Source: DAHUYF01 sp035945115 (lineage in GTDB: Bacteria; Pseudomonadota; Alphaproteobacteria; ATCC43930; CGMCC-115725). From it: DNA of 64,000 nt. Shown here piece by piece: positions 42,002 to 50,412 of this stretch. The notes beneath the pieces were generated by a model. That model had not been told where the DNA came from, ran no database searches, and worked only from the letters and a program-made list of their open reading frames with translations. Every line of letters begins with the position of its first letter. The first letter of the stretch is position 1. The stretch spans positions 1 through 64,000 of the forward strand of contig DASZAN010000024.1 of NCBI GenBank assembly GCA_035945115.1, in the 5' to 3' direction. The position numbers were made by a program, and so were the translations under genes.

Positions 42002-43636
42002 ATGCGCGGCTTGATGATGGACCGACCTCTGCTCATCGGTCCGCTTATCCGTTATGCCGCCGAATACCACGGCGACACCGAGATCGTCAGCCGCAGCGTC
42101 GAAGGCCCGATCGAGCGCTACACTTACGTCGAGGCGGAACGGCGCGCGAAGCGCCTCGCGAAGGCGCTGAAGCGGCTTGGCGTCGCGTTTGGCGATCGCG
42201 TGGCGACGATCGCCTGGAACAGTCACCGCCACTTCGAGCTTTATTTCGCCATCTCCGGCATGGGCGCGATCTGCCACACCATCAACCCGCGCCTTTTCGC
42301 CGATCAGCTCCGCTACATCGTCAATCACGCCGAAGACAAAGTGGTTTTTCTCGATCTCACCTTCGTGCCGTTGGTCGAGAAGATGGCGGCAGAGTGGGCG
42401 CCCGTGCGGCACTACGTGATCATGACCGATCGTGCCCACATGCCGCAGACGAGCCTCGACAACGCTCTCTGCTATGAGGAGATTGTTGCCGCGGAAACTC
42501 CCGAGTTCAGTTGGCCTGAGTTCGACGAGAACACGGCGTCATCGCTCTGCTACACCTCGGGCACGACGGGAAATCCGAAGGGTGCGCTTTATACGCATCG
42601 CTCGACGTTGCTGCATAGCTTTGCCGTCTGCTCGGCCAACGCGGTGGCGATCTCGATGCGGGATTCGATTTGCCCGATCGTGCCGATGTTCCATGTCAAC
42701 GCCTGGGGCATCCCCTATGCCGCGGCAATGTCGGGGGCGAAGCTGGTCTTTCCCGGACCAAAGCTCGATGGTGCCAGTCTTCATGAGCTCTTCATGAGCG
42801 AAAAGGTGACGCTCTCGCTGGGCGTTCCCACCGTGTGGCTAGGATTGCTGCAGTATCTCGAGCAGACCGGCAAGAGGCTCGACGGGCTCAACCGTGTGAC
42901 CGTCGGTGGTTCGGCGGCGCCGCGCGCCATCATCGAGGCATTCGAGGAAAAGTATGGCGTTCAATGCATTCACGGTTGGGGCATGACCGAGATGAGCCCG
43001 GTTGGCACGCTTGCGCTTCCCAAGAGAAAAATGCTGAGCCGGTCAAAGGACGAGCAATACGCGATCAAGACCAAGCAGGGTCTGCCGCTCTTCGGGGTCG
43101 ATCTCAAGGTGGTCGATTGGGACGGCAAGCTGCAGCCCCATGACGGCGTCTCGAGTGGCGAGTTGTGCGTGCGCGGGCCGTGGATCGTCGGCGCCTATTA
43201 CAATGACGAGGACGCGACCGCCGCCGCCTTCGATAGGGAGGGCTGGTTCCGTACCGGCGACGTTTCGACGATCGATGCCGAGGGCTACATGACGATCGTC
43301 GATCGTGCGAAGGACGTGATCAAGTCAGGCGGCGAATGGATCAGTTCGATCGATGTCGAGAATGCGGCGATGGGGCACCCCGAGGTGGCGGAAGCGGCGG
43401 TAATCGGCCTGCCACATCCGAAGTGGGCCGAGCGTCCGCTGCTGATCGTCGTGCCGAAACAAGGTCGCGCGCCCGGCAAAGATGTGATCCTGGCGTTTCT
43501 TAGCGACAAGCTCGCCCGCTGGCAGCTACCCGACGATGTCGCCTTCGTGACGGAGCTGCCCCATGGCGCCACCGGCAAGGTGCTGAAGACACGGTTGCGC
43601 GAGCAATTCGCCGATTATCGCTTGCCGACCGCTTAG
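42002..43636 (+). CDS. Fatty-acyl-CoA synthetase (AMP-forming)
   Basis: A 544-residue adenylate-forming enzyme. P-loop motif YTSGTTGNPKGALYTH, A5 motif GWGMTEMSPVG, the FRTGDVSTID segment and RAKDVIKSGGEWISS, and the C-terminal lysine in GATGKVLKTRLRE are all present. The size and the GEWISS motif fit medium- to long-chain acyl-CoA synthetases. The ATG at 42002 follows GGGGGAG. It is directly followed by an SDR gene (14 bases), so the pair forms an operon. Confidence 0.92.
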   Translation: MRGLMMDRPLLIGPLIRYAAEYHGDTEIVSRSVEGPIERYTYVEAERRAKRLAKALKRLGVAFGDRVATIAWNSHRHFELYFAISGMGAICHTINPRLFADQLRYIVNHAEDKVVFLDLTFVPLVEKMAAEWAPVRHYVIMTDRAHMPQTSLDNALCYEEIVAAETPEFSWPEFDENTASSLCYTSGTTGNPKGALYTHRSTLLHSFAVCSANAVAISMRDSICPIVPMFHVNAWGIPYAAAMSGAKLVFPGPKLDGASLHELFMSEKVTLSLGVPTVWLGLLQYLEQTGKRLDGLNRVTVGGSAAPRAIIEAFEEKYGVQCIHGWGMTEMSPVGTLALPKRKMLSRSKDEQYAIKTKQGLPLFGVDLKVVDWDGKLQPHDGVSSGELCVRGPWIVGAYYNDEDATAAAFDREGWFRTGDVSTIDAEGYMTIVDRAKDVIKSGGEWISSIDVENAAMGHPEVAEAAVIGLPHPKWAERPLLIVVPKQGRAPGKDVILAFLSDKLARWQLPDDVAFVTELPHGATGKVLKTRLREQFADYRLPTA

Positions 43637-43650
43637 GCGGAGGAGGGGCC

Positions 43651-44412
43651 ATGGGACGGCTCGAAGGAAAGGCGGCTTTCATCACCGGCGGCGCATCGGG
43701 GCTGGGCCGGGCTATGGCGCTCGCCTTCGCCGCCGAAGGCGCCAAGGTCGCGATCGCCGATATCGATGGTACGCGCGGTCGCCAGGTCGTCGAGGCGATC
43801 GGCAAGAATGGCCTCTTTCTCGCGCATGACGTGACGAGCGAGGAGCAGTGGATCGCGAACCTCGGAGAAGCGGTCCGTGTCTTCGCTCGTCTCGATACGC
43901 TCGTCAACAACGCCGGCATCGGCGTTCGCGGCAATGTCGAGACCACCTCGCTCGCCGATTGGCGGCGCGTCAATGCCGTCAATCTCGACGGGCCGTTTCT
44001 CGGCTGCAAGCACGCCATTCCGCTGATCGCCAAAGCGGGCGGCGGTGCAATCATTAACATCTCGTCGGTGGCGGGCCTCATCGGAGCGCGCGACAGCGCC
44101 GCCTATTGCGCGAGCAAGGGAGGCGTCAGGCTGCTCACCAAATCAGTAGCGCTCCACTGCGCCCATCGCCGCAACGGCGTTCGCTGCAACTCGATCCATC
44201 CGGTCTACACCGACACGCCGATGGTCGAGCAGATGCTTGCCGAATCCCGCCAGCCGGAGAAGATGCTGGAGGCGATGAAGGCGATGATTCCGTTGGGCCG
44301 GCTCGGCACGCCCGAGGAACTCGCGGCCATGGCGGTCTATCTCGCATCCGACGAGGCGCGCTTCGTCACCGGCGCCGAGTTCGTCTTCGACGGCGGCTAT
44401 ACCGCCAACTGA
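43651..44412 (+). CDS. Short-chain dehydrogenase/reductase (SDR)
   Basis: A 253-residue SDR. Cofactor loop TGGASGLGRA, Asp after strand 2 (IADIDG, NAD preference), NNAGIG, NISSVAGL and catalytic YCASK. GGAGGAGGGG precedes the ATG. It probably acts on a 3-hydroxyacyl or similar product with the upstream CoA synthetase. Its stop TGA abuts the stop of the convergent rlpA gene in the palindrome TGATCA. Confidence 0.9.
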   Translation: MGRLEGKAAFITGGASGLGRAMALAFAAEGAKVAIADIDGTRGRQVVEAIGKNGLFLAHDVTSEEQWIANLGEAVRVFARLDTLVNNAGIGVRGNVETTSLADWRRVNAVNLDGPFLGCKHAIPLIAKAGGGAIINISSVAGLIGARDSAAYCASKGGVRLLTKSVALHCAHRRNGVRCNSIHPVYTDTPMVEQMLAESRQPEKMLEAMKAMIPLGRLGTPEELAAMAVYLASDEARFVTGAEFVFDGGYTAN

Positions 44413-44946
44413 TCAGTCGCCCGGGGCCGCTTCGGCGACGCGACGCGACTGATCACTGTCGTACACCTCGATCCGCACCTGGGCCACGCCGGCCTTCGCC
44501 ATGCCCAGCTGCAGGGCGGCGCTGTGGGATATGTCGATGATCCGCCCGCGGGCGAACGGGCCGCGATCGTTGATGCGGACCAGCGCGGTCCGGTTGTTGG
44601 CGAGGTTGGTGACGCGCACCACCGTGTCGAGCGGAAGCGAGCGGTGGGCCGCCGTAAGCTCCTTCATGTCGAAGTGCTCGCCGCTCGCGGTGTGGCGGCG
44701 ATGAAAGCGGCCGCCATACCAGGAGGCGAGGCCCTCTTGCGCGAAGCTCGCGACCTCCCTGGCCGGCAGATGCGGCTCGAGAGGCACCGCCCGGACGAGT
44801 GGCGGCAGCTCAGCGGCGGCAGTGGGGATCGGCGTCTGCGGCGGCGGCGGTGCGGCACAGGCGGCGAGCCCAGCCAGCAGTGCCAGCGTGCCGACAGTGG
44901 ATCGAAGCCGCCGCCTCCCCCGCCGAGGCTTACGGATCCATGTCAT
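44413..44946 (-). CDS. rlpA: Septal ring lytic transglycosylase RlpA family lipoprotein
   Basis: A 177-residue lipoprotein. The lipobox is LLAGLAACA, with the lipidated Cys about residue 30. After a Pro-rich linker comes a double-psi beta-barrel domain: GLASWYGGRFHRRHTASGEH, then LPLDTVVRVTNLANNR and INDRGPFARGRIIDIS with the catalytic Asp. No SPOR domain is present. It cleaves denuded peptidoglycan glycan strands at the septum in family members. Its start overlaps the end of the hypothetical gene upstream by 17 bases. Confidence 0.92.
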   Translation of the reverse strand: MTWIRKPRRGRRRLRSTVGTLALLAGLAACAAPPPPQTPIPTAAAELPPLVRAVPLEPHLPAREVASFAQEGLASWYGGRFHRRHTASGEHFDMKELTAAHRSLPLDTVVRVTNLANNRTALVRINDRGPFARGRIIDISHSAALQLGMAKAGVAQVRIEVYDSDQSRRVAEAAPGD

Positions 44947-45325
44947 GCGCCCATACTGTAGCGCCTGACGTTGCGGATGTGCTAACGCTCAAATCACAAA
45001 TCTTGTCCGTTATTCCGGCCGTTTCAGCGAGGCGGCGTAGCCGCACGAGCTCTCGGCGCCAAAGCTGTCGGCGCTCGCGGTAGAAGGCGAGATCCGCCAC
45101 GAGTTGCGCGTAGAAGCTGCCGTCGCGGCGACGCTGTCGGATCGTGGCGATCTGGCCGCGAATCAACGAGGTGAAGAAGCAAACCTGCGCTTCAGCAACG
45201 AGACGGAGCGGCAGAAGCGAATGGCCGAGCAACGTCGACCGGCGCAGGAGTTCGGGAATGGGACCATCGAAGCGTCGCTCCAACTCCGACAATGCAGCAA
45301 GACAGTGTGCTCCGCCGACGGCCAT
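44930..45325 (-). CDS. Hypothetical protein downstream of the S24 repressor
   Basis: A 131-residue protein I do not recognise. It is mostly helical and rich in Arg and Leu (LAALSELERRF, LRLVAEAQVCFFTSLIRGQI, YRERRQLWRRELVRLRRLAE), with no signal peptide or membrane helix. I chose ATG 45325 because GGGAGGAGAGG lies directly upstream; ATG 45343 would be near the transcript start. A good promoter with an inverted repeat precedes it, beside the S24 repressor gene. Its end overlaps rlpA by 17 bases. Confidence 0.6.
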   Translation of the reverse strand: MAVGGAHCLAALSELERRFDGPIPELLRRSTLLGHSLLPLRLVAEAQVCFFTSLIRGQIATIRQRRRDGSFYAQLVADLAFYRERRQLWRRELVRLRRLAETAGITDKICDLSVSTSATSGATVWAHDMDP

Positions 45326-45329
45326 CCTC

Positions 45330-45380
45330 TCCTCCCGAAGCATCCCGGGAGGATATACGCATTTTGCGTTTCGCCGTCAA
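45330..45380 (-). promoter_or_regulatory. Sigma-70-like promoter overlapped by an inverted repeat
   Basis: On the minus strand TTGACG (45380-45375), a 17-base spacer and TATATC (45357-45352) form a good promoter for the hypothetical gene. An exact inverted repeat TCCTCCCG-N8-CGGGAGGA (45330-45353) covers the end of the -10 box and the expected start site, and its inner half contains the ribosome binding site. It may be an operator, possibly for the adjacent S24 repressor. Confidence 0.55.
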
Positions 45381-45390
45381 GGCGCGGGCG

Positions 45391-46134
45391 CTACAGCCAG
45401 CGCCACTGGCCGATGACGCGCCCTTGGATGTACGCTTCCTCGAGCGTGCGCTCATAAGGATCGTACTTGGCGTTGTCGGAGGTGATCTTGACGCGTGGCG
45501 GCTCGCTATGCGGCAGAATTTGTACGCGCTTGATGACGAGGCCGAGCCCATCCCAGACGACGAAAACGCCGGGTGGGCTGGGCTTGCGGTCGCCGGTATC
45601 GACGAGAACGCGCTGGCCGGGCTGGAGCGTCGGCTCCATGCTGTCGCCCATCACGGTAATGAAGCGCAGCTCGGCCGCGGGCGCGGTGCTGTAACCGCGG
45701 ACGATGCCCGAGGGCACCTGCCATTCGGCAACGACCCTCTCGTGCTCGCCGGTGAGGCCGGCGAGCGAGCCAGCACCGGCGCGTACATCCAATTCGTCGA
45801 TCTGGAGCATCGCCCCGTCAGCGTCACGTCGCCCCACCACCGGCGCCAGCGGCCGATCGCCGCCGGCGCTGACGCCGGCAAGCGCATAAAGCTCGGCCGG
45901 TTCGACGCCGCCGGGCGCGAAAATCGGCACCAGCTTCTGAATGAGATCGAGCGGCAGATAGGCCTTCTTGAACCGGTCTTCGTAGTGCTGATAGCTCGAG
46001 CCATGTTCCATGCCCAAGGCCTGTGCGACTTCGCGAATCGAGAGCCCGGCGCGCGAGCGCAGAACTTTCAGTTGGCGGGCGGCAGCAGAGACGACCATCG
46101 GCGCAGTCTGTACGCGAAGCGAATACGCCGCCAT
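45391..46134 (-). CDS. XRE/S24-family phage-type repressor with peptidase domain
   Basis: A 247-residue LexA/CI-like regulator. The N-terminal helix-turn-helix is LKVLRSRAGLSIREVAQALG. The S24 peptidase domain has the catalytic Ser in VMGDSMEPTL and Lys in GLVIKRVQIL, with AKYDPYE and a C-terminal IGQWRWL strand. The start at ATG 46134 gives a full fold; ATG 46098 is possible. Upstream, TTGACA (46147-46152) may belong to a rightward promoter for the genes at 46242. It probably represses phage-derived genes and is inactivated by self-cleavage in DNA damage. Confidence 0.88.
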   Translation of the reverse strand: MAAYSLRVQTAPMVVSAAARQLKVLRSRAGLSIREVAQALGMEHGSSYQHYEDRFKKAYLPLDLIQKLVPIFAPGGVEPAELYALAGVSAGGDRPLAPVVGRRDADGAMLQIDELDVRAGAGSLAGLTGEHERVVAEWQVPSGIVRGYSTAPAAELRFITVMGDSMEPTLQPGQRVLVDTGDRKPSPPGVFVVWDGLGLVIKRVQILPHSEPPRVKITSDNAKYDPYERTLEEAYIQGRVIGQWRWL

Positions 46135-46241
46135 ACGCTTTTTCCCTTGACAACTGACCGGATATAGCGTACAGAAATCTCCACGCTGAGGTTGATGCGC
46201 TTCCGGCGTCTCGCTCGCTCCCGCTTCTTCAAGGACTTTCA

Positions 46242-46688
46242 ATGCAATCAACATGGCCGCCGCGCCCTCAATCGTTGTTGTCCCGCCATGAGAACACAAC
46301 AGGAACATTCGCGCAAGGCCCTGAATCGGAGCATGCCAGGACAAACAGTACCGGACAGCGTGCAATATGTGCCTTTGTCGCGCGTGATTGGCGCTATGGC
46401 GAGGGAGATCCTTTCTGTGGTGAGCCCGCGGTCAAGGGCTCGGCTTATTGCGTCCGCCACCAGCGCTTGTGCCAGATCGCGCCAGGCTCCGAGACCGCGG
46501 CCGACGCTTCGCGCACGCTGGCAAAGGTCGCCGACACCGCGCCACCACCGCCGCCCGAGCTTAGGCATCTCGAGGCGCTGCCCGTCGCCGAGCGCGAGAT
46601 CGATGGCGACGTCGCGAACGAGCTCAGCCGCGCGCTCGATCTCGACGCGGCGATCGCCGATGCCGCGTGCCGTGAGGGCGAGCCATGA
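46242..46688 (+). CDS. GcrA-like zinc-knuckle protein, phage-associated
   Basis: About 148 residues. The middle part WRYGEGDPFCGEPAVKGSAY followed by CVRHQRLC resembles the C-terminal zinc-binding motif of the cell-cycle regulator GcrA, but the N-terminal GcrA helix-turn-helix is not seen. The remaining residues are Ala/Pro-rich. The start is uncertain. It overlaps the DUF6456 gene in ATGA and is divergent from the S24 repressor, so it probably belongs to the repressor-controlled unit. Confidence 0.6.
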   Translation: MQSTWPPRPQSLLSRHENTTGTFAQGPESEHARTNSTGQRAICAFVARDWRYGEGDPFCGEPAVKGSAYCVRHQRLCQIAPGSETAADASRTLAKVADTAPPPPPELRHLEALPVAEREIDGDVANELSRALDLDAAIADAACREGEP

Positions 46689-47212
46689 ATGCCGCCCGAA
46701 GGCTCAAGAAGAAGCGCATGGCCGCCGCGCGCTATGACGTGGTGCCGACGCCGGAGCGCCAGGCGCGCGGCGATGTCGAGCGGCCCGCCCAAAGCATCGC
46801 CGACGAGGAGGGACGTCCGGCGCGCCCCTTCCGCGCCGTCGACACGCTGGGCGCCATGCTGCGGCGTGGCACGATCTCGTCTGCCATGCATCAGGCCGGC
46901 GAGGATTTCCGCGTGCTCTTCCATCGCGGCAGTCTCGAGCCGCTGGCACGCGTTCCACACACGGCGACACACGATCACGCGATCAGCCTGCGCCAAGGCG
47001 AGGCGCGGAAGAAGGTCTGGGAGGCGCTCGCGCTTCTGGGTGGTATCGCCTCGCCGGCGGGAAGCTGCGTCTGGCACGTCGTCGGCTGCGAATGGAGTCT
47101 CCGCGAATGGGCGCTGCGCGAACGCTGGGGCGGGAGGCCGCTCGCGCAGGAAACCGCCGCCGGCATCCTCATCGGCGCCCTCGGCGCGCTCCAAGCGCAT
47201 TTCGGGCTTTGA
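46685..47212 (+). CDS. DUF6456 domain-containing protein
   Basis: A 175-residue protein. The conserved region spans AGEDFRVLFHRGSLEPLARV to the end, including KKVWEALALLGGIASPAGSC and LREWALRERWGG. These match the alphaproteobacterial DUF6456 family, thought to be DNA-associated and often near cell-cycle or phage genes. Its start overlaps the previous gene by four bases. It is the second gene in the rightward unit after the S24 repressor. Confidence 0.7.
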   Translation: MNAARRLKKKRMAAARYDVVPTPERQARGDVERPAQSIADEEGRPARPFRAVDTLGAMLRRGTISSAMHQAGEDFRVLFHRGSLEPLARVPHTATHDHAISLRQGEARKKVWEALALLGGIASPAGSCVWHVVGCEWSLREWALRERWGGRPLAQETAAGILIGALGALQAHFGL

Positions 47213-47296
47213 GTTAGGACGCCTGAACTGCCCGGCAGTCCTCATACTTGTAGATCCGATTTGGCTTTTCGATAGACCGTTGGGTGGAGTCGAACA

Positions 47297-48259
47297 TTGC
47301 TTACGTACGATCAGCTCTTGAGAGAATGGCATCAGAGGCCCGCCGGCCGGACCTTCAGCTCAATGTCATTTGCCGGCGACGATTTGGTTCTGGGTGCCGG
47401 AACCTGTCTAGCCCAGCTCAGGAGGGGCGCGCCCAGTATCGACGGGCAGGAAGGAAGAATCCTCACGCTTCTATCTGTCGCGTATTGGCGGCCGATCCCA
47501 ACGCAGGTGCTCAAACTGATCAGAGCGGCCGTTCGCGCGTATGGCCGCGGCGAGAAGGTATTGGCCAGCATCCATCTTGCACATGCCGGGCTCCCGACGA
47601 TCGAGCGCACAAATGCTGATCGAGAATTCTGCCGTCTCTTTTTAGCAGGTCGCTTGCTTTCTGCGGGCGTCACACCGCTCCGGCTCCTCGATGGACTCGG
47701 CATCAATACAGCGCCGATCCGCCTCCTTAAAGCTAGTCCGGACGATCCGAACCATCCCGGCTGGCCTACTGGGACTCCAGGCGGACGAGGTGGAAAATTT
47801 CGTCCGCGGAATGGAGGTGGGGACGCATTCGGTGTACCGGGGCCCGCTCCTGTCGCTGATTTCAGCGGCGGCTTCCATGACGTAGTCGTCAAGGCATGGG
47901 TAGACTATTTTCGGAAGCATGGAATTCCGGTGGTGACCAAGCCGGGACTTCGGTTGATCGGTGCCAATGATTCGATCATTGGGTTCCCCGATATGATGGT
48001 GAAGCTGCCGGGAACACTGGGACTGACCGTCATCGAGGTGAAGACCGGAGGCGATCCGCCGCCAACGCCAAATCAAGCAGCATATATTCCCGTGCTCCAG
48101 ATTGGCGGCCATATCTATTCGACCGATTCCAGCATCACCAATTTGGGGCTTGTGCCCGGCGTCCCATTCCCGCCATTGCCTGTCGTGATCCTCTATGCGC
48201 CAGGACCGAACCAGCCTTACGAGTCTTGGGAACTTCCTCCACCCCAATTCGAGCCTTGA
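47297..48259 (+). CDS. Putative toxin with C-terminal PD-(D/E)XK-like nuclease domain
   Basis: About 320 residues in three parts. Residues 1-145 form a helical domain (ILTLLSVAYWRPIPTQVLKL, LASIHLAHAGLP). Residues 147-176 are a Pro/Gly linker (DDPNHPGWPTGTPGGRGGKF), a motif that precedes toxin domains in many rhizobia-like proteins. The C-terminal domain carries PD at 231-232 and EVK at 247-249, the spacing of PD-(D/E)XK nucleases. The TTG start has GGTGGAG 8 bases upstream. The next gene starts one base after its stop and looks like an immunity protein. The region is visibly less GC-rich than its flanks, suggesting transfer. Confidence 0.65.
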   Translation: MLTYDQLLREWHQRPAGRTFSSMSFAGDDLVLGAGTCLAQLRRGAPSIDGQEGRILTLLSVAYWRPIPTQVLKLIRAAVRAYGRGEKVLASIHLAHAGLPTIERTNADREFCRLFLAGRLLSAGVTPLRLLDGLGINTAPIRLLKASPDDPNHPGWPTGTPGGRGGKFRPRNGGGDAFGVPGPAPVADFSGGFHDVVVKAWVDYFRKHGIPVVTKPGLRLIGANDSIIGFPDMMVKLPGTLGLTVIEVKTGGDPPPTPNQAAYIPVLQIGGHIYSTDSSITNLGLVPGVPFPPLPVVILYAPGPNQPYESWELPPPQFEP

Positions 48260-48700
48260 ATGAAGCGTTCACAGCGATATCCTTGTTACCGGAATAAACT
48301 GAGCGCCAAGGCCATGTCTGACGATTCGAGCAAATCCTTCGCCGTTGCCCCTGGCGAAACAATGTTATTCATGACGAAAATGATCCGTGGCGGAATCGTA
48401 TTCAGTCGCGATCTTGCCCAGAAACTCGCTGAGGTTCTCTGCGAGGCGCACTACGGCGAGCGGCAACTCGCGCGTCAAAAGCCTTTGTCCGTTACCGACA
48501 AGGACACCTATTGGCGTGTTGAAGGGAACTGGAACAGGGATGGCAAGCTGGATGGGCCCGGCGCGTTCTTCGTTTCAATCGACAAATATGATGGGCGCGT
48601 GACCGATTTCGGACAGTTGTACCCGTATCGCGCGCATCCCTCTGTTGTCCCGATAATCAAGCAGCATCTGAAGACGAAGGAGTCGGATCAGGACAAGTGA
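48260..48700 (+). CDS. NTF2-fold-type immunity protein
   Basis: Up to 146 residues; ATG 48260 follows the toxin stop directly and ATG 48314 is an alternative. The core LAQKLAEVLCEAHYGERQLA, DKDTYWRVEGNWN and GPGAFFVSIDKYDGRVTDFG resembles NTF2-fold immunity proteins, in which a helix leads into a curved beta-sheet. Pairing with the putative nuclease suggests it neutralises that toxin by direct binding. It has no signal peptide, so it acts in the cytoplasm. Confidence 0.65.
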   Translation: MKRSQRYPCYRNKLSAKAMSDDSSKSFAVAPGETMLFMTKMIRGGIVFSRDLAQKLAEVLCEAHYGERQLARQKPLSVTDKDTYWRVEGNWNRDGKLDGPGAFFVSIDKYDGRVTDFGQLYPYRAHPSVVPIIKQHLKTKESDQDK

Positions 48701-48806
48701 GCTGTCGGACCTAAAGCGCGGGCCGCCGGCCAGTGTTTATCAGATTAACTGGTGTTCTCGGGCGGTCCGTTCGCGCTACTGTGGCTTGGGAAACGGGAGC
48801 GCGCCG

Positions 48807-49379
48807 ATGAGTGTCGATATCGATTTGCTCAAAACCATGACCCGCCCGAAGGGATTGCCGTTTCGCATCGGCAAGATCGGCCATGTCGTGCTTAATGTCG
48901 GCGATCTCGCGCGGTCCGTGCGGTTTTATACGGAGGTGCTGGGCTTCGCGGTCTCCGACGTTTATGGCGACGACATGATGCCGGGCGGCATGGTGTTCAT
49001 GCGCTGCAACGCGGATCACCATGGCGTGGCGCTGGTCGGCGGCCTCAAGACTAAGCCGAGCGACTCAGACCTTCATCATTTCGCGTTCGAGGTCGGCACG
49101 CTCGATGAAGTCCTGCGCGCGCGCGAGCATTTGCGCCGCCACGATGTGCCCGTCGATTTCGAGGGGCGGCGCCGCGCCGGCTGCCAGATCGCCGTCGAGT
49201 TCCGCGATCCCGACGGGCATCGTCTCGAGATTTATTGGGGCGTCGATCAGATCGGCAGCGAGGGAAGAGCGCGGCCGCGGGCGGAGTGGAAGGGCGCGAA
49301 GAGTCTCGAGGCGGCGATCGCCGATCCCGTGCCCGGCCAGGACACGACGGTGCTGGACCCGTCGCTCTTGAAGAGGTGA
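48807..49379 (+). CDS. VOC (glyoxalase/extradiol dioxygenase-fold) protein
   Basis: A 190-residue protein with one conserved VOC module: IGHVVLNVGDLARSVRFYTE, HHFAFEVGTLDEVLRAR and VEFRDPDGHRLEIYW. The metal ligands would be His in GHVV, His in HHFAF and Glu in RLEIYW. Start ATG 48807 has GGAG 8 bases upstream. It stands alone; the reaction (isomerisation, dioxygenation or other) cannot be told. Confidence 0.85.
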   Translation: MSVDIDLLKTMTRPKGLPFRIGKIGHVVLNVGDLARSVRFYTEVLGFAVSDVYGDDMMPGGMVFMRCNADHHGVALVGGLKTKPSDSDLHHFAFEVGTLDEVLRAREHLRRHDVPVDFEGRRRAGCQIAVEFRDPDGHRLEIYWGVDQIGSEGRARPRAEWKGAKSLEAAIADPVPGQDTTVLDPSLLKR

Positions 49380-49794
49380 GTCGAGCTAGCGCGGAATTCG
49401 ATCAGATCAGCTGGGCGCTCCCTTATCCGCGTCATCGCGAGCGCAGCGAAGCGATCCAGAAAGCAGGCGACCTGCTGCGACCCTGGATTGCGTCGTCGCT
49501 TCGCTCCTCGCAAAGACGGCTTTCAAGCGATGATTCAATCTGTTCGAATACCGATCTACGGGAGGCCGGGTCCCTCGCCGGTCGCGGCAATGTTGAGCGC
49601 TGCGGCAAGCGTGCGGGCCTGAGTGGGCGAGAGCCCGCAGACGACAGGCTGCGAGCGCAAGCGATTGAACACCATCCAGCGCCGGCTGGTGAGCTGATGG
49701 GGAAGGGCGATATAGCTCGCGCGCATGACCGTGGATATAGTCCGTTGTCTTGGCCAAGGCAAGTAGAGCCGAGATGTCGAGGAATAATCGTTAA
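49380..49794. other. 415-base gene-free stretch
   Basis: Contains the inverted repeat listed at 49431-49518. Beyond that I see no gene or RNA. It lies between the glyoxalase-fold gene and the convergent cytochrome gene. Confidence 0.6.
49431..49518. repeat. Extragenic inverted repeat (interspersed type)
   Basis: The left arm GTCATCGCGAGCGCAGCGAA followed by GCGATCCAG (49431-49459) faces the right arm CTGGATTGCGTCGTCGCTTC followed by GCTCCTCGCAAAGACG (49483-49518). The arms can pair into a hairpin. The sequence belongs to the common alphaproteobacterial extragenic repeats; a half-unit lies at 23202-23229. Confidence 0.7.
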
Positions 49795-50367
49795 CTACTG
49801 GCGCGCGATGAAATAGGCGAGGGCGGTGATTTCCTCATCGCTCACCGGCTGCAAGACCTCGGCCATGCTGGCGTCATAGCCGCGGCGCGCGTTGCTCTTG
49901 TACTCGCGCATCGTCTTCAGGAGGTAATCCTCGCGCTGCGCCGCAATGCGCGGCACGTTCTCTTGGCCGGCAAAGTCGGGGCGATGGCACACATTGCAGC
50001 GGTGGCGCTCGGCAAGCGCTTTTCCGGCGGCGAGGCGCTGCGGATCGGTGGACTGTTCCGCCGGTCGCGGCGCCGGTAGCCTCGCGATGGCGTCCGCCAT
50101 GTCCTGGAGCTCGGCGTCGCTGAGGCCGTGCGTCGCTTCGTTCATGACGTCGAAGACGCGCTGCTTCTCGCGGAAGAGATAGATCTGAATGAGCGTATAG
50201 GGCGCGTTCTGCGCGCCGAGCGATGGCACCTCCGGGGTTTCCGATTGGCCCTTCTCGCCGTGGCAGGCGAGGCAGACCGTAAGCTTCTCGGCCGCCGTTT
50301 CGGCGCGCGCCGAGAGGGAGAGGGAGCCGGCGGCGAGGGCCAGCGCGAGAATGGTGGCAAGGCGCAT
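49795..50367 (-). CDS. Dihaem cytochrome c
   Basis: A 190-residue periplasmic protein. Signal peptide MRLATILALALAAGSLSLSA, then two cytochrome c domains with CLACH and CNVCH attachment motifs. It resembles the small-subunit c4/c553-like cytochromes. It sits 45 bases downstream of the sorbosone dehydrogenase-like gene on the same strand and probably accepts electrons from it. Confidence 0.88.
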   Translation of the reverse strand: MRLATILALALAAGSLSLSARAETAAEKLTVCLACHGEKGQSETPEVPSLGAQNAPYTLIQIYLFREKQRVFDVMNEATHGLSDAELQDMADAIARLPAPRPAEQSTDPQRLAAGKALAERHRCNVCHRPDFAGQENVPRIAAQREDYLLKTMREYKSNARRGYDASMAEVLQPVSDEEITALAYFIARQ

Positions 50368-50412
50368 GGGGATGGAGAGAGGCCGGGCGCCGCGGCGCCC
50401 GGCCCTTGCTGG

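Noticed and set aside
46147..46175. A rightward promoter TTGACA-N17-TACAGA upstream of the GcrA-like gene
   Set aside because: The -35 box is perfect but the -10 box has only 3 of 6 matches, so I mention it with the repressor but do not list it as a feature.
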